From G963676655 sp963676655 (GTDB taxonomy: Bacteria > Verrucomicrobiota > Lentisphaeria > Victivallales > Victivallaceae), in contig CAXXKX010000004.1 in the NCBI GenBank assembly GCA_963676655.2, positions 806,001-870,000 on the forward strand: a DNA stretch of 64,000 bases, written 5' to 3'. Shown here one piece after another: positions 17,780-26,754 of the stretch. The notes beneath the pieces were generated by a model. The model ran no database searches. It saw nothing but the letters and a program-made list of their open reading frames with translations, and had not been told where the DNA came from. The position numbers and the translations under genes were made by a program. Each line of letters starts with the position of its first letter. Within the stretch, counting starts at the first letter, position 1.

Positions 17780-18445
17780 TTATTGAAAAGCGTAGTTCCT
17801 TAAATCTTGAAGTAGGAACATATCATAATCGAATGCACTGACATGTCCGTCCCAGAAAGAGGTGGAAATTTTGCCGCCATGATAGCTGTACCGCCAGTCT
17901 CCGTAGGTGGCAGAACTGTAGGCAGTATGGAGCTGAGCGCTGCTCCAGACTCCGGTTGACCCTTCAAAATGCAATACCGCTTTGCTGGGATTGGGCATCA
18001 TGCTTGAAATTACCCGGCCTTCAAAATTGCCGTTTGTGCTGATCGCCCATTGACGGATGCTTCTGGGGTAACATGCGGCACATTCCCATTTCGACCGGTA
18101 TTTGACCAAAGTTCCCGGACAGTAATATACGCTTTTCATTTTTTTAGTATTGGGGCTGACCGCTTCCAGGTTAACGTAAGGATAGAATTCTTTGTAGGAC
18201 CAGCGATGTGCCTTGGTTCGAGTAGAGCCCCCGCCGGTGTATTCCGGTCCAGGAATGAACGCCATGGCGTCATAATCGTCTTCATAGAGAAATTCAGCTG
18301 AGGCAATCTGCTTGACGTTGCTGACGCAACTGATGCCTTTAGCTTTGATTCTGGCCTGGTTCAGGGCCGGGAGCAGCATACTGGCAAGGATTGCAATGAT
18401 CGCGATCACAACCAGCAGTTCAATGAGAGTAAAACTACGTTTCAT
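17780..18445 (-). CDS. Pseudopilin-like secreted protein with H-X9-DG C-terminal motif
   Basis: 221 residues opening MKRSFTLIELLVVIAII, a class-III prepilin signal (cleaved before Phe5 by a prepilin peptidase, Glu at +5) followed by a hydrophobic assembly helix. The globular part ends with YHGGKISTSFWDGHVSAF, which is the H-X9-DG motif of the abundant pseudopilin-like proteins of Planctomycetota, Verrucomicrobiota and Lentisphaerota. AGGAGG precedes ATG 18445, which overlaps the upstream gene's stop by 4 bases (ATGA). It is last in the exported-enzyme operon, and no secretion machinery is encoded nearby. The precise role of these proteins is unknown; surface display of enzymes is an inference. 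Confidence 0.88.
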   Translation of the reverse strand: MKRSFTLIELLVVIAIIAILASMLLPALNQARIKAKGISCVSNVKQIASAEFLYEDDYDAMAFIPGPEYTGGGSTRTKAHRWSYKEFYPYVNLEAVSPNTKKMKSVYYCPGTLVKYRSKWECAACYPRSIRQWAISTNGNFEGRVISSMMPNPSKAVLHFEGSTGVWSSAQLHTAYSSATYGDWRYSYHGGKISTSFWDGHVSAFDYDMFLLQDLRNYAFQ

Positions 18446-21048
18446 TTTTCCAACCTCCTGACGTTGAATTTACCTTGTTTATTACCGAAAATGATTTTCA
18501 TTATATTAAGATAATCCCTTTGACACTTGATCTTTGTATGCAAAGAGACATCAAATTCCCCGTCGAAATTAAGTTCGATAACCGCGCCTTTCTGATTGGT
18601 CCACCTGAATGCGGAGGCCTTGACCGGCTTGTCCGCGGATACCTTGACCACTTCTTTTTTATTATTCAGAACTTCCAATTTGACTATTTTGTTTGAGACG
18701 AGCGGGAGGTAAAGAATATGATCCTTCCAGACTTTATCGTTGTTAACTGCGGTCGATGCCAAGCCTTTGGCGGAAATAGAGAAAGTTCGAATCAGTTCGA
18801 CATCCCGGTCGTTACGGCGTTTTTTGCGTGTTTTCAACTTCAAAATAATTTCATTGCCTTTTTGCGTGATGTCGCCGCTGGAACGGAATGATGAGGCGTT
18901 TTGGCCTTTGGCGTCAAGCCAGGTTTCGCAGAAACTGATAATCTGTTTTTTATTTTTCTTGTATTGCAAAGTATCGCCAAGGATGAGCGAGCCGAAATCC
19001 TTGTGCCAGAGGTTGGCGAGGCCGCTGCCGGCGTCGCCGACGTGCCATTGATCCCCGCAGAAGAATACTGCGTAATAGTCGCCCTGCTTAGCAATCAAAT
19101 ATTTACGACCGATCTTCTTAATGAAATCACCGGGAATCTCGCACAAAAGTTTTTCGGGTTCAGCGTAATCAGCGGACAGGTAGTCAAGGTCGACAGCTCC
19201 GTACCCGGCCCAGAATTTCCTACTCTCAAGTTCATTTTTCTTGAATGGTCCATTAAGTTTGGACGGCAGGGTTTGAGCCAGATAATTGATATCAGGTTTC
19301 ACGGTGTTTCCCCGTTTGATAAAGGTTACGCATTCCGGAATGGCGTGTCCTGCTCTCAAACTGTGGTTACCCCAGGCCGCGCGGGCGGTACGGGTGTTCC
19401 ACTGTCGGGAAGAGGTATATCCTTTTTCCGGATGAGTTACACTGAGGTAGCGCAGCAGCAGGAAATTTTTCTTTAGGCTTTGCAGATATTTGTCATCTTT
19501 GTTGTTGACCAGCCACAATTCAAGCATCAGCTGATTACTGTAAGAGTTGTAGCCGCCGTCAAGACCGCCGGACTCCTGATAAAATCCCTCCGGCGTCTGA
19601 CCGTGATTGACATCGACAAATTGGTCGTTGAAAAATGCGTTCATATATCTTTCGTACCATTGGGTCAAGATTTTGTCTTTTGTCAGATTGAGCGATCTGC
19701 GCAAGCCGAGAATGACATTAAGACCCTGATTGGACTGGTAACCGTCGAAATAGGCGTTGCGGCTCATGAATTCGAGAACCCCGTCTTTGAAAGCTTCCCG
19801 GAGTTTTTCATCCTTGATATCATTGCCGATACCGTCCGCGGCCGCGCCGAGAAATTTGATAAGAACGAAGTCGAATGTCGTCAACTGATTTTCCGGGACC
19901 ATCAGCAGACATTGGAACAGCGCCGCCAAGGCCCGGTTTTTCACCTGTTCGTTGTTGTAATAGGGATTGAGTCCTGCCATTTCTAGCTTGTAAAGCTCCA
20001 TGATCGTTAATGCGTATCCGAGCTGTTTGAACTCGTATTTTTTTGTTTTCGCATCTTTAAACAGTCCCAGATTTTTATTTTTCGGATCGGTGATCTGGTT
20101 TTCCTGCATCATGTTTTTAGCGACCGGTATCAGAAAATCCCAATTGATATTAACGACATAATTGCGGTATTTAGGATCTTTGAGGTCTACTTTCGGAGCC
20201 TTCAAATCACTGATTGCAAAATCCTCTTTTTTCCGGTTCTGCAGCCATTCGGCCAGCGGTTTCTGCCAGGCGTGGGAAACCATCCGGTTTCCGGCTTTGA
20301 TCTGGTCGCCTTTAGAGGCTAAAGCGGCTTTGGGGGTGGTCCAGAGAATCGGGACGGTATCGTTGATGATCAGCTTGCCGGGTTTTTTGCCGGTGAACGC
20401 CACACTGAGCAGGGAACCAGGTTTCAGGCCTTTCAGATCGACGTTGGTGAATTTATAGCGGCTGTTGACAATCTCTTTATCAGCCAGGATTTTGCCGGAG
20501 GAATAATCTTTGATGACAATAGTATGCTTGGTTTTAGGCCAGGCCAGGGTTGCAGCTTTTAACTCAACCTTAGTGCCGGTCAAATAAAGGTAATATGTTT
20601 TGTCGGGATAGAGTCCGAGGGTGTAGCCTCCGGCGATGCCGATGCCGTCAGTCGCCGGTTCGGTTTTTATTGCCATACTGTGGAACCAGCCGACAAGCGA
20701 GAGCCGATAGCGACCGACCGGGGCATCGCTCAAATCGACTACGGCGGTTTTTACGGTTTGGGGTTTACCGTCAATTGTGGCGGCGGCAATAGATTTATCT
20801 TCGGGACTGAATACTCGCAATACCAGGTTTGGCGCTTTGCCATCGGTCAGCTGGCCGCGTCTGGCAGTTTTACAGGTCAGAATCACCTTGAACGGACCTT
20901 GCTTCTGTTTGTTGACGTAGAATATCGGACCGGAATTCTGATTGCGGTTCATATTGGGTTTATCGAAGACAACAGGATCGGTCAGCTTGGCTGGTTTGTC
21001 AGGAAAAGAGATGGTTACCGCCGCCAGTATTGCAAAAAGACAATTCAT
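18442..21048 (-). CDS. Large exported protein, possible helical-toroid polysaccharide lyase or hydrolase (paralogue of next gene)
   Basis: 868 residues. A short N-terminal hydrophobic segment (NCLFAILAAVTISF) acts as the signal peptide. Residues 25-230 are beta-rich, about 240-600 are helical with Tyr/Trp/Asn-rich turns (ESGGLDGGYNSYSNQLMLELW), and the C-terminal third is beta-rich (VFFCGDQWHVGDAGSGLANLW). This order recalls alginate-lyase/heparinase II-III enzymes, but I see no diagnostic catalytic signature. It shares layout and phrases such as HAWQKPLAEWL...K-K-x-D with the gene at 21045. GGAG precedes ATG 21048, which overlaps the upstream stop (ATGA). Confidence 0.75.
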   Translation of the reverse strand: MNCLFAILAAVTISFPDKPAKLTDPVVFDKPNMNRNQNSGPIFYVNKQKQGPFKVILTCKTARRGQLTDGKAPNLVLRVFSPEDKSIAAATIDGKPQTVKTAVVDLSDAPVGRYRLSLVGWFHSMAIKTEPATDGIGIAGGYTLGLYPDKTYYLYLTGTKVELKAATLAWPKTKHTIVIKDYSSGKILADKEIVNSRYKFTNVDLKGLKPGSLLSVAFTGKKPGKLIINDTVPILWTTPKAALASKGDQIKAGNRMVSHAWQKPLAEWLQNRKKEDFAISDLKAPKVDLKDPKYRNYVVNINWDFLIPVAKNMMQENQITDPKNKNLGLFKDAKTKKYEFKQLGYALTIMELYKLEMAGLNPYYNNEQVKNRALAALFQCLLMVPENQLTTFDFVLIKFLGAAADGIGNDIKDEKLREAFKDGVLEFMSRNAYFDGYQSNQGLNVILGLRRSLNLTKDKILTQWYERYMNAFFNDQFVDVNHGQTPEGFYQESGGLDGGYNSYSNQLMLELWLVNNKDDKYLQSLKKNFLLLRYLSVTHPEKGYTSSRQWNTRTARAAWGNHSLRAGHAIPECVTFIKRGNTVKPDINYLAQTLPSKLNGPFKKNELESRKFWAGYGAVDLDYLSADYAEPEKLLCEIPGDFIKKIGRKYLIAKQGDYYAVFFCGDQWHVGDAGSGLANLWHKDFGSLILGDTLQYKKNKKQIISFCETWLDAKGQNASSFRSSGDITQKGNEIILKLKTRKKRRNDRDVELIRTFSISAKGLASTAVNNDKVWKDHILYLPLVSNKIVKLEVLNNKKEVVKVSADKPVKASAFRWTNQKGAVIELNFDGEFDVSLHTKIKCQRDYLNIMKIIFGNKQGKFNVRRLEK

Positions 21049-23933
21049 TTAATTACTCCGTTGATGATTTTATATTTAAGTATATATTTTTGACCTTTTT
21101 TCCAGCTGGTCGGCAGGACCAGATTGAATGCGGCGATAGCGCCGGCCGCACTGCGGTATTTCAATGGTTGAGTTTGTACCGCTGTGTACGTTTTGTTAAG
21201 AACAATTTTTGAGCCAGCATCATTCTTTTTTGAGAGAATGCTGAATGCGTCAAACTTGACTTGAGGCAGCGCAGGATTTTCTCCGGTGTACTTTTGCTCT
21301 TTATAGAGTTTACGGGATGAGGCTACCAGGTATTTGGGAATATCGAAAGACTGTTTTTTGCCGGAATTATAGAGGAATACCCGCCGGTTTTCCGAGTAAT
21401 AGGGCAGGGTGAAATAGAGTTCTTTGAAATCAATATCTTTTAACGCCTCGATTGTGATGCTGACTGCTATCTCGTTATCTTTGAACTGGACGTTCGAGAC
21501 CAGCTTTAACGGGGCGTAGTCCATAACCTGAGTCTTCTCGAATGAGCGGTTTTTCTCGTCAAAATCAAATACGGACTGGGCGTATGAACTTGAAACCGCA
21601 TAGGGATCGACAAAACCTTTTTCGCAGGTTGGGGCTATCGGCTTTTTGACTCTGCCCCAGAGGGCGTTGGCGTAGTTGACATTATGGTTCTGGCCGAACA
21701 GCGTCGCGCCGCAGCCTTTAACCCAAAGTCCGGAGATGGTTCCGATCTTGGTGGCTTTGCGTCCGTAGCCGCCATAATGCATGCCGCCGAAGCCGGTGAC
21801 GTCGATATAGCCGTCATGCATGGTTATTTCGGCCCAGTTCGCGTAATTATGCAGTGCCGGTCCGCCGTAGACGATTGCGTAGTAGGCCGGGGTTTTGATA
21901 AAGTAATAACGATTGTCGATGTTGCGGACAAACGAACCGTCCTCCATGCATGGCCAGGTCTTTTTGTCGGCCTTGCCGGCCCAGAGCGGACCGTAATCGA
22001 TTTTGGGCCGGAGTTCCTTGCCCAGGCCTGATTTGTGGGTATAGTAACGGGTTCGGAAATTGGTTCCGGTCGGATGGATGGTACCGGTAAATGTGTTGGG
22101 TGGCAGCCCGGCATTCCGCGGAACGGTCAGATGGGTTTTCAGTACGTAATATTCATTCAGGAACTCTTCGATCCGCGGATCTTTGAATTCTTCCCAGACG
22201 TTGTTCAAATGAGAGGTAGTTTCCAGGCAGTATTCGCCGTCGTGACCCAAGCCGTCTGAGGCGACTCCGCCGCCCATCCGGCCGCTGTCGCAGGCAATAC
22301 CGTCAATTGCGACTTTACTTTTATGGGAATAAGGCGTCAGGTCCGGTGAACTGCGACCGAGGAGGCCGGGAGTTGTGATCATTTTAATTTGTTTTTTAAG
22401 TACCTCTCCCACATAATAATCCCTGGTCCCTTTATACATGGTGTTCATGTGTTCAAGGCCTTTGCCCCATTGGTTGGAGCATTCCCCCTGTGACATGATG
22501 GCGCGGCAGATAACCCAGCTCCGGAAAGAGTTTTCCCAGGCTTTGATCACGTCAGCAGGCAGGGCGTAAGGAGCGAGGTTCTTGATGTAGCCGTAAGTAT
22601 TCGCGTGCTTGGCGTCCTGCAGGGGATACCAGTTGGAGCGGAATCCGATGTCCCAGATTTTATCCAGTTTTGCCGGGATGGATTTTTCTTTTATATTATT
22701 GGTTCCGTACCAGTAATAAGGGCTCTGGGTCAGGAGGTATTTCATAATCCGGTTAAGGGCGATCCGTTTGATAATTGCCCGGTTTCCATACAACGGGCTT
22801 TTTTCGTTTGAGACAAGTTTTGCCAGATGATCGGTCGGCTGTTTCCAGAAATTGAAGCGCTTCGGGAATATTTTATTGATATTGGGGTAATCCCCGTAAG
22901 TACGACTGTTTGGGTTGAGATCCTGAGCAGCGAGAATCTTTGCCAGGTCTTTATCGCCTTGGGGATCTACCGCCAAGTCGGACTTTTTCAGCGAATAGGC
23001 CCAGTCTGCCAAGGTCTTCTGGAAGCCGTGGAAAATATAATTACCGTTGCGGCTGACTTCGATTATGCCGCCGCGCATTTTCTTTGCGGTTTCTTTATCC
23101 GGACAAAGCAGCATAGGGACGCCGAGAATATGCAGATAACCGCCCGGCTCTTTGCCGCGTTTCAGGTCAATTTCATAAATTGAGCCGGGAGCCGCATTCC
23201 TGATGACCGCGTAGTTGAAACGGCCTTTAGGTTTGATTTTCGCTGCGGTTTTTCCCTGTTCATCCTTTACCGTGGCCGAATACGAAAACGGCATTACTTC
23301 CTCATTAAGCAGTATGCCGATATCTTTGGTTAAAGGCGGAACATAGAAGTATGACTTGTCGACCATTTTTTCAGGGATATAGAGCGGGCCGGGGCCGGGA
23401 TGGATGGCCGCAGTCAGTTCCCGGCTGGGAGTCATGGCGACAAAATGGTCCATCGTGGCTACGAAGGTTACCCGGTAAATGCCTTTCCCTGCCGGAGGAA
23501 CTTTGATTTCAAAGGTCCTTTTCGCGATCTTTGCCGGGTTCTTTAATAAAGGGGAGCGGGATTTGCCGGGCAGCATGCCGTTGGGTGAGTTGAAGCGGTA
23601 AAATTCCCGGTAACGAACATCCTGCCAGAAGTCGGCAACGCCGTCTTTATGCTTGAAATCGCCTTTGGTAACACCGTCGTCCGGGATGATTTTGTTGACC
23701 AGAATATTGCCTTGAGGTCCGCTGACGAAAACCAGAACTTCCCGCGGTCCCTGCATGTAGGTATTCATGTCCCTGACGTCGATCGAGAGATTGAAGCCGG
23801 TGCCTTTCTCATCGAGCAGATGAAATACCAACCCCTCACGACAACGCCAGATGGCGTCTTTGCCCAGATACTTTGATGCGTTACCGCACAAGACTATCGC
23901 GGCAAGCATCCCGGCGAGAATGATTTTTTTCAT
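21045..23933 (-). CDS. Large exported protein, possible helical-toroid polysaccharide lyase or hydrolase
   Basis: 962 residues with signal peptide MKKIILAGMLAAIVLCGNAS. Residues 25-290 are beta-rich, about 300-600 helical (HGFQKTLADWAYSLKKSDLAVD matches the paralogue's linker), and 600-950 beta-sandwich-like (AEITMHDGYIDVTGFGGMHYGG, LWVKGCGATLFGQNHN). Conserved-looking polar clusters SGRMGGGVASDGLGHDGEY and CSNQWGKGLEHMN could form an active site. The family is not recognised with certainty. AAGGGG precedes ATG 23933; a TTG 6 bases earlier is less likely. The GntR/LacI regulator lies directly upstream (71 bases), so these genes are probably induced by the saccharide they act on. Confidence 0.75.
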   Translation of the reverse strand: MKKIILAGMLAAIVLCGNASKYLGKDAIWRCREGLVFHLLDEKGTGFNLSIDVRDMNTYMQGPREVLVFVSGPQGNILVNKIIPDDGVTKGDFKHKDGVADFWQDVRYREFYRFNSPNGMLPGKSRSPLLKNPAKIAKRTFEIKVPPAGKGIYRVTFVATMDHFVAMTPSRELTAAIHPGPGPLYIPEKMVDKSYFYVPPLTKDIGILLNEEVMPFSYSATVKDEQGKTAAKIKPKGRFNYAVIRNAAPGSIYEIDLKRGKEPGGYLHILGVPMLLCPDKETAKKMRGGIIEVSRNGNYIFHGFQKTLADWAYSLKKSDLAVDPQGDKDLAKILAAQDLNPNSRTYGDYPNINKIFPKRFNFWKQPTDHLAKLVSNEKSPLYGNRAIIKRIALNRIMKYLLTQSPYYWYGTNNIKEKSIPAKLDKIWDIGFRSNWYPLQDAKHANTYGYIKNLAPYALPADVIKAWENSFRSWVICRAIMSQGECSNQWGKGLEHMNTMYKGTRDYYVGEVLKKQIKMITTPGLLGRSSPDLTPYSHKSKVAIDGIACDSGRMGGGVASDGLGHDGEYCLETTSHLNNVWEEFKDPRIEEFLNEYYVLKTHLTVPRNAGLPPNTFTGTIHPTGTNFRTRYYTHKSGLGKELRPKIDYGPLWAGKADKKTWPCMEDGSFVRNIDNRYYFIKTPAYYAIVYGGPALHNYANWAEITMHDGYIDVTGFGGMHYGGYGRKATKIGTISGLWVKGCGATLFGQNHNVNYANALWGRVKKPIAPTCEKGFVDPYAVSSSYAQSVFDFDEKNRSFEKTQVMDYAPLKLVSNVQFKDNEIAVSITIEALKDIDFKELYFTLPYYSENRRVFLYNSGKKQSFDIPKYLVASSRKLYKEQKYTGENPALPQVKFDAFSILSKKNDAGSKIVLNKTYTAVQTQPLKYRSAAGAIAAFNLVLPTSWKKGQKYILKYKIINGVIK

Positions 23934-24004
23934 TACCAAACCCCTTGATTTTGCTTTTATTGTTATTGAATTTTATATACTAAAAAACAAATAAAGTTTA
24001 AGCC

Positions 24005-25096
24005 TTATCCCCGGTTATTCCTTTTGCTTGGATAGTTGGGATTCTGATTTAAAATATCTTCAGGCGTTACTAGTTCAGGTTCGATGAATAGTTCGTAAGG
24101 AGGCAGCTTCGGATTGACGATGCGTTTCATAAGTTGCCTGGCCGCCATTGTCCCGATTTGTTTTGGGTGCAGGTCAATTGAAGCATATATTTCAGGTGAT
24201 GTGATGATTCTGGTAAAATCATTATTGCAGCCGACCAGCCTGATATCGGTTTCGGGTTGAATCCCGTGACGGTAAAGGATGGAACATACGTCGGACATAA
24301 TTCCGTCGGATGGTGCGAATATTGCCTCCGGCAGCTTGTCGAGGGCCATCAGCAGTTCCATTTGTTCCAGTGTACTGTTGAAATCATATTTCCATGTTGT
24401 CTTGAATTCATAGTATTTTTTACCGGCATGGATTATGCGTTCCGCAAAAGAATCCCGGCGTTGAGCGAATAGAGCCTGGTCAAACGGGCCGATATATGCC
24501 ATGCTGCGGCAGCCGATTCCAATCAGATAGTCAGCTGCTATTCTACCTACCATGGGGTTATCGTAGCTGACGTGGTCACCGGGGATTTTGTCGCCGAGTG
24601 AACCCATAACCCGGACATACGGCATTTTCAGCAGGTTTGCATGGATTGGGAACATATCGCTGTAGAACAACAATAAACCATCAATACGCTGACATAAAGT
24701 ATCCACCACATCCTGCTGTTCCAGCGAAGATCCTTCCAGAAACATTGGACAATCATGTTCCCGGAAATAGCGCTGGGCCGACATTACCACATCGTGATAG
24801 ACTGGAATACTCAGAATACTTAAAGTCGGTGAGTTGATGCAGGCCGCGACGCTGTATTGGCGTTTGACGTAAGTGCCTTTGCGCGGAATACAGTCAACCA
24901 GGCCATCTGCTTCAAGTTTTTTGATCGCTTTGTTAACGGTCATAAAATTGACGCCGTATTCTTCGGCCATTTCTCTCACGCCGGGTAACGCGCCGCTCAA
25001 AAGCCCTTTTTCGATCCTGGAGCGAATATCTTTATAGACCCGGGGATATTTTGCCTCGAGTTTTCCGTTTGATTGTTTTTTTGTTTGAGTCAACAT
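24005..25096 (-). CDS. GntR-type regulator with LacI-type ligand-binding domain
   Basis: 363 residues. Residues 15-80 form a GntR winged helix (YPRVYKDIRSRIEKGLLSG, the REMAEEYGVNFMTVNKAIKKL recognition helix, then a GTYVKRQ wing). Residues 90-355 are a periplasmic-binding-protein-like effector domain (DGLLLFYSD, SYDNPMVGRIAADYLIGIG, AYIGPFDQALFAQRRDSF, IFAPSDGIMSDV, IRLVGCNNDF), as in AraR and LacI proteins that sense sugars. It probably represses the exported-enzyme operon downstream. Two TACA-N2-TGTA sites overlapping its own promoter suggest autorepression. Confidence 0.9.
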   Translation of the reverse strand: MLTQTKKQSNGKLEAKYPRVYKDIRSRIEKGLLSGALPGVREMAEEYGVNFMTVNKAIKKLEADGLVDCIPRKGTYVKRQYSVAACINSPTLSILSIPVYHDVVMSAQRYFREHDCPMFLEGSSLEQQDVVDTLCQRIDGLLLFYSDMFPIHANLLKMPYVRVMGSLGDKIPGDHVSYDNPMVGRIAADYLIGIGCRSMAYIGPFDQALFAQRRDSFAERIIHAGKKYYEFKTTWKYDFNSTLEQMELLMALDKLPEAIFAPSDGIMSDVCSILYRHGIQPETDIRLVGCNNDFTRIITSPEIYASIDLHPKQIGTMAARQLMKRIVNPKLPPYELFIEPELVTPEDILNQNPNYPSKRNNRG

Positions 25097-25107
25097 AAAT
25101 AATTGCT

Positions 25108-25134
25108 TACAGTTGTATTACGCTTACAACTGTA
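25108..25134 (-). promoter_or_regulatory. Twin operator TACA-N2-TGTA
   Basis: TACAGTTGTA (25108-25117) and TACAACTGTA (25125-25134), 17 bp apart centre to centre and therefore about 1.6 helical turns. Each is a dyad and together they form a larger inverted repeat. They lie at about +1 to +30 of the regulator's own transcript, fitting autorepression by the GntR/LacI hybrid (inference). Confidence 0.6.
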
Positions 25135-25162
25135 TTATACATGATCGTTTTGAAAAAAACAA
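25134..25162 (-). promoter_or_regulatory. Promoter of the GntR/LacI hybrid regulator
   Basis: On the minus strand TTGTTT, 17-base spacer, TATAAT (25139-25134). The minus-10 box abuts the twin operator. Confidence 0.6.
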
Positions 25163-25215
25163 CCCCTCTGAATAAAAAATATTATGATGATAATTATGAT
25201 GATAAAAATTAAATA

Positions 25216-25265
25216 ATAATCTGACAGTTTGATTATTAATTATTTGTAATATCTTTTAAATAAAG
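25216..25265 (+). repeat. Dispersed intergenic repeat, copy 4
   Basis: ATAATCTGACAGTTTGATTA then TTATTTG, closely matching the reference at 17591 in its first 35 bases and diverging after that. Confidence 0.6.
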
Positions 25266-25345
25266 CAATTATCTGCAATTAGCTTTGCTTGGATTTATAA
25301 CTTCAGGACAATAGAATATTTTAATTAATATTTTTTAAAAGGCTA

Positions 25346-25374
25346 TTGACAAAAATAAATAATTGTATTATACT
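25346..25374 (+). promoter_or_regulatory. Promoter of the GntR-ABC-permease operon
   Basis: TTGACA (25346-25351), 17-base spacer, TATACT (25369-25374): a near-consensus sigma70 promoter about 100 bases before the regulator gene. Confidence 0.75.
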
Positions 25375-25394
25375 AATAGTACAATAATACAATT
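25361..25394 (+). promoter_or_regulatory. Palindromic operator overlapping the minus-10 box
   Basis: AATTGTATTAT (25361-25371) and ATAATACAATT (25384-25394) form an 11-bp perfect inverted repeat. A second short dyad TACTA-A-TAGTA sits inside. It covers the minus-10 box, as expected for autorepression by the YtrA-type GntR protein encoded next. Confidence 0.65.
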
Positions 25395-25474
25395 TATTCC
25401 AACCGTTCCACGAAATGGATAACTGGAATTGAAGTTAAGAAAACTAAATCCATGAGCAAAATATATTAAAAAAA

Positions 25475-25855
25475 ATGTATTCAATCAAAATATCATACGA
25501 AGACGGAGTTCCGATATACCGTCAGATAGTCAACCAGATTAAGCAACTGGTTACATCCGGGCGACTGCCGGTCGGAAGTGAACTGCCGCCGATCCGTAAA
25601 CTGGCGCAAAGCATTGTCGTCAATCCGAATACCGTAGCCAAGGCATACAAGGAACTGGAATATCAAGGCGTGATATATTCCAGACAGGGGGCCGGGTGTT
25701 TTGTTTCCGACCGGGAATCCCCGCTATCCGAGCAGGAGCGTCAGAGAATTCTCCGGGATTATGTCCAGCAAATGCTGACCCAGGCGCATCAGTTGGATTT
25801 CAGTTATGAAGATATTATCAATGAAATAAACAGACAAATTAATGAGGAGGAATGA
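25475..25855 (+). CDS. GntR-family regulator, YtrA-like
   Basis: 126 residues: a winged helix (PIYRQIVNQIKQLVTSGRLP, LPPIRKLAQSIVVNPNTVAKAYKELEY, then a RQGAGCFVSD wing) plus only a short helical tail for dimerisation. This short form defines the YtrA subfamily, whose members usually sit first in an operon with ABC transporter genes and repress it, as here. The ribosome site before ATG 25475 is poor. The stop falls inside the ribosome-site/start region of the ABC ATPase gene. Confidence 0.9.
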   Translation: MYSIKISYEDGVPIYRQIVNQIKQLVTSGRLPVGSELPPIRKLAQSIVVNPNTVAKAYKELEYQGVIYSRQGAGCFVSDRESPLSEQERQRILRDYVQQMLTQAHQLDFSYEDIINEINRQINEEE

Positions 25856-25857
25856 TT

Positions 25858-26754
25858 ATGCAGTACGTTGTAGATGTAATTAATTTGACCCGGAAATTCA
25901 AGGAAAAAGTTGCGCTTGACGAGGTTACGGTGCAGTTGACGCCGGGAAAAGTCTATGGTCTTCTGGGCGAAAACGGCGCCGGAAAAAGTACTTTGATCAA
26001 ACACATTATCGGGGCGCTGCAACCGCAGGACGGTTCGGTTGAAGTCTTCGGACTTAAACCTTCCAGCGACCCGGTGGCGGTGTTGTCGCGGATCGGCTAC
26101 TTGTCCGAGGACCGGGATTTGCCGATGTGGATGCGAGCAAAGGAACTGCTTAATTATACCGCCGCGTTCTTTGACAGTTGGGATATGTCCTATGCCGAAG
26201 AATTGCTGGAGAAATTCCATCTTGACCCGAATATCAAAGTTAAAAATATGTCGCGCGGCGAAAAGGCCCGGATCGGTTTGATTACCGCGCTGGCGCATCG
26301 ACCGGAATTGCTGGTGCTGGACGAACCGTCTTCGGGACTTGATGTTTCGGTACGTTATGACATTTTGAGCGAAGTTGTCCGCTCGATTGCCGATTCCGGT
26401 CGGACTATCCTGTTTTCATCGCATTTGCTGGATGAAGTGGAACGGGTCACCGACAACATCATTATGATCAACAAGGGCAAAAAGATCATTGACGGGCATG
26501 TGGACAAGATCAAGGAAGAGCATTATCGATATATTGTCAGATTCGCGGAAGAAACCGCGGAAGTCGAAGAATTTTTGAAATCCGATCCGCAGCTTATCCG
26601 ATCCCTGCGGCAGGATGCCGAATGGCTGGTGGTCTCCCGCGAACCGTTGCCGGAGCGGATAAAATCCCTTGGCGGGGAAGTGTTGGAAAATCCCCGGACA
26701 TCACTGGAAAACGTCTTCATGGATTACTGCTCCCTGGAGAACCATCATGGATAA
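25858..26754 (+). CDS. ABC transporter ATP-binding protein
   Basis: 298-residue cytoplasmic ATPase of the ABC-2 (YtrB/CcmA/BcrA-like) kind. Walker A GLLGENGAGKSTLIKH near 36-50, a signature region reading MSRGEKARIGLI (SRGE rather than the consensus LSGGQ), Walker B LLVLDEPSSGLD and switch His in SSHLLDE are all present, so it should hydrolyse ATP. ATG 25858 is chosen over ATG 25852 because AGGAGG ends only one base before the latter. It overlaps the first permease gene by 8 bases. The substrate is unknown; YtrA-linked transporters often concern cell-envelope stress. Confidence 0.92.
   Translation: MQYVVDVINLTRKFKEKVALDEVTVQLTPGKVYGLLGENGAGKSTLIKHIIGALQPQDGSVEVFGLKPSSDPVAVLSRIGYLSEDRDLPMWMRAKELLNYTAAFFDSWDMSYAEELLEKFHLDPNIKVKNMSRGEKARIGLITALAHRPELLVLDEPSSGLDVSVRYDILSEVVRSIADSGRTILFSSHLLDEVERVTDNIIMINKGKKIIDGHVDKIKEEHYRYIVRFAEETAEVEEFLKSDPQLIRSLRQDAEWLVVSREPLPERIKSLGGEVLENPRTSLENVFMDYCSLENHHG

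Larger units (their letters stand above)
25097..25474. other. Divergent regulatory region between two GntR-type regulators
   Basis: 378 bases, AT-rich. It holds the leftward promoter and twin operators of the GntR/LacI hybrid (25108-25162), a TTATGATGATAA direct repeat (about 25182-25206), one dispersed repeat copy (25216-25265), and the rightward promoter with overlapping palindrome of the YtrA-like operon (25346-25394). No ORF is present. Confidence 0.7.

Noticed and set aside
19480..19986. 168-codon rightward frame opposite the 868-residue exported protein
   Set aside because: Antisense to a long coding gene with signal peptide and ATGA coupling on the other strand.
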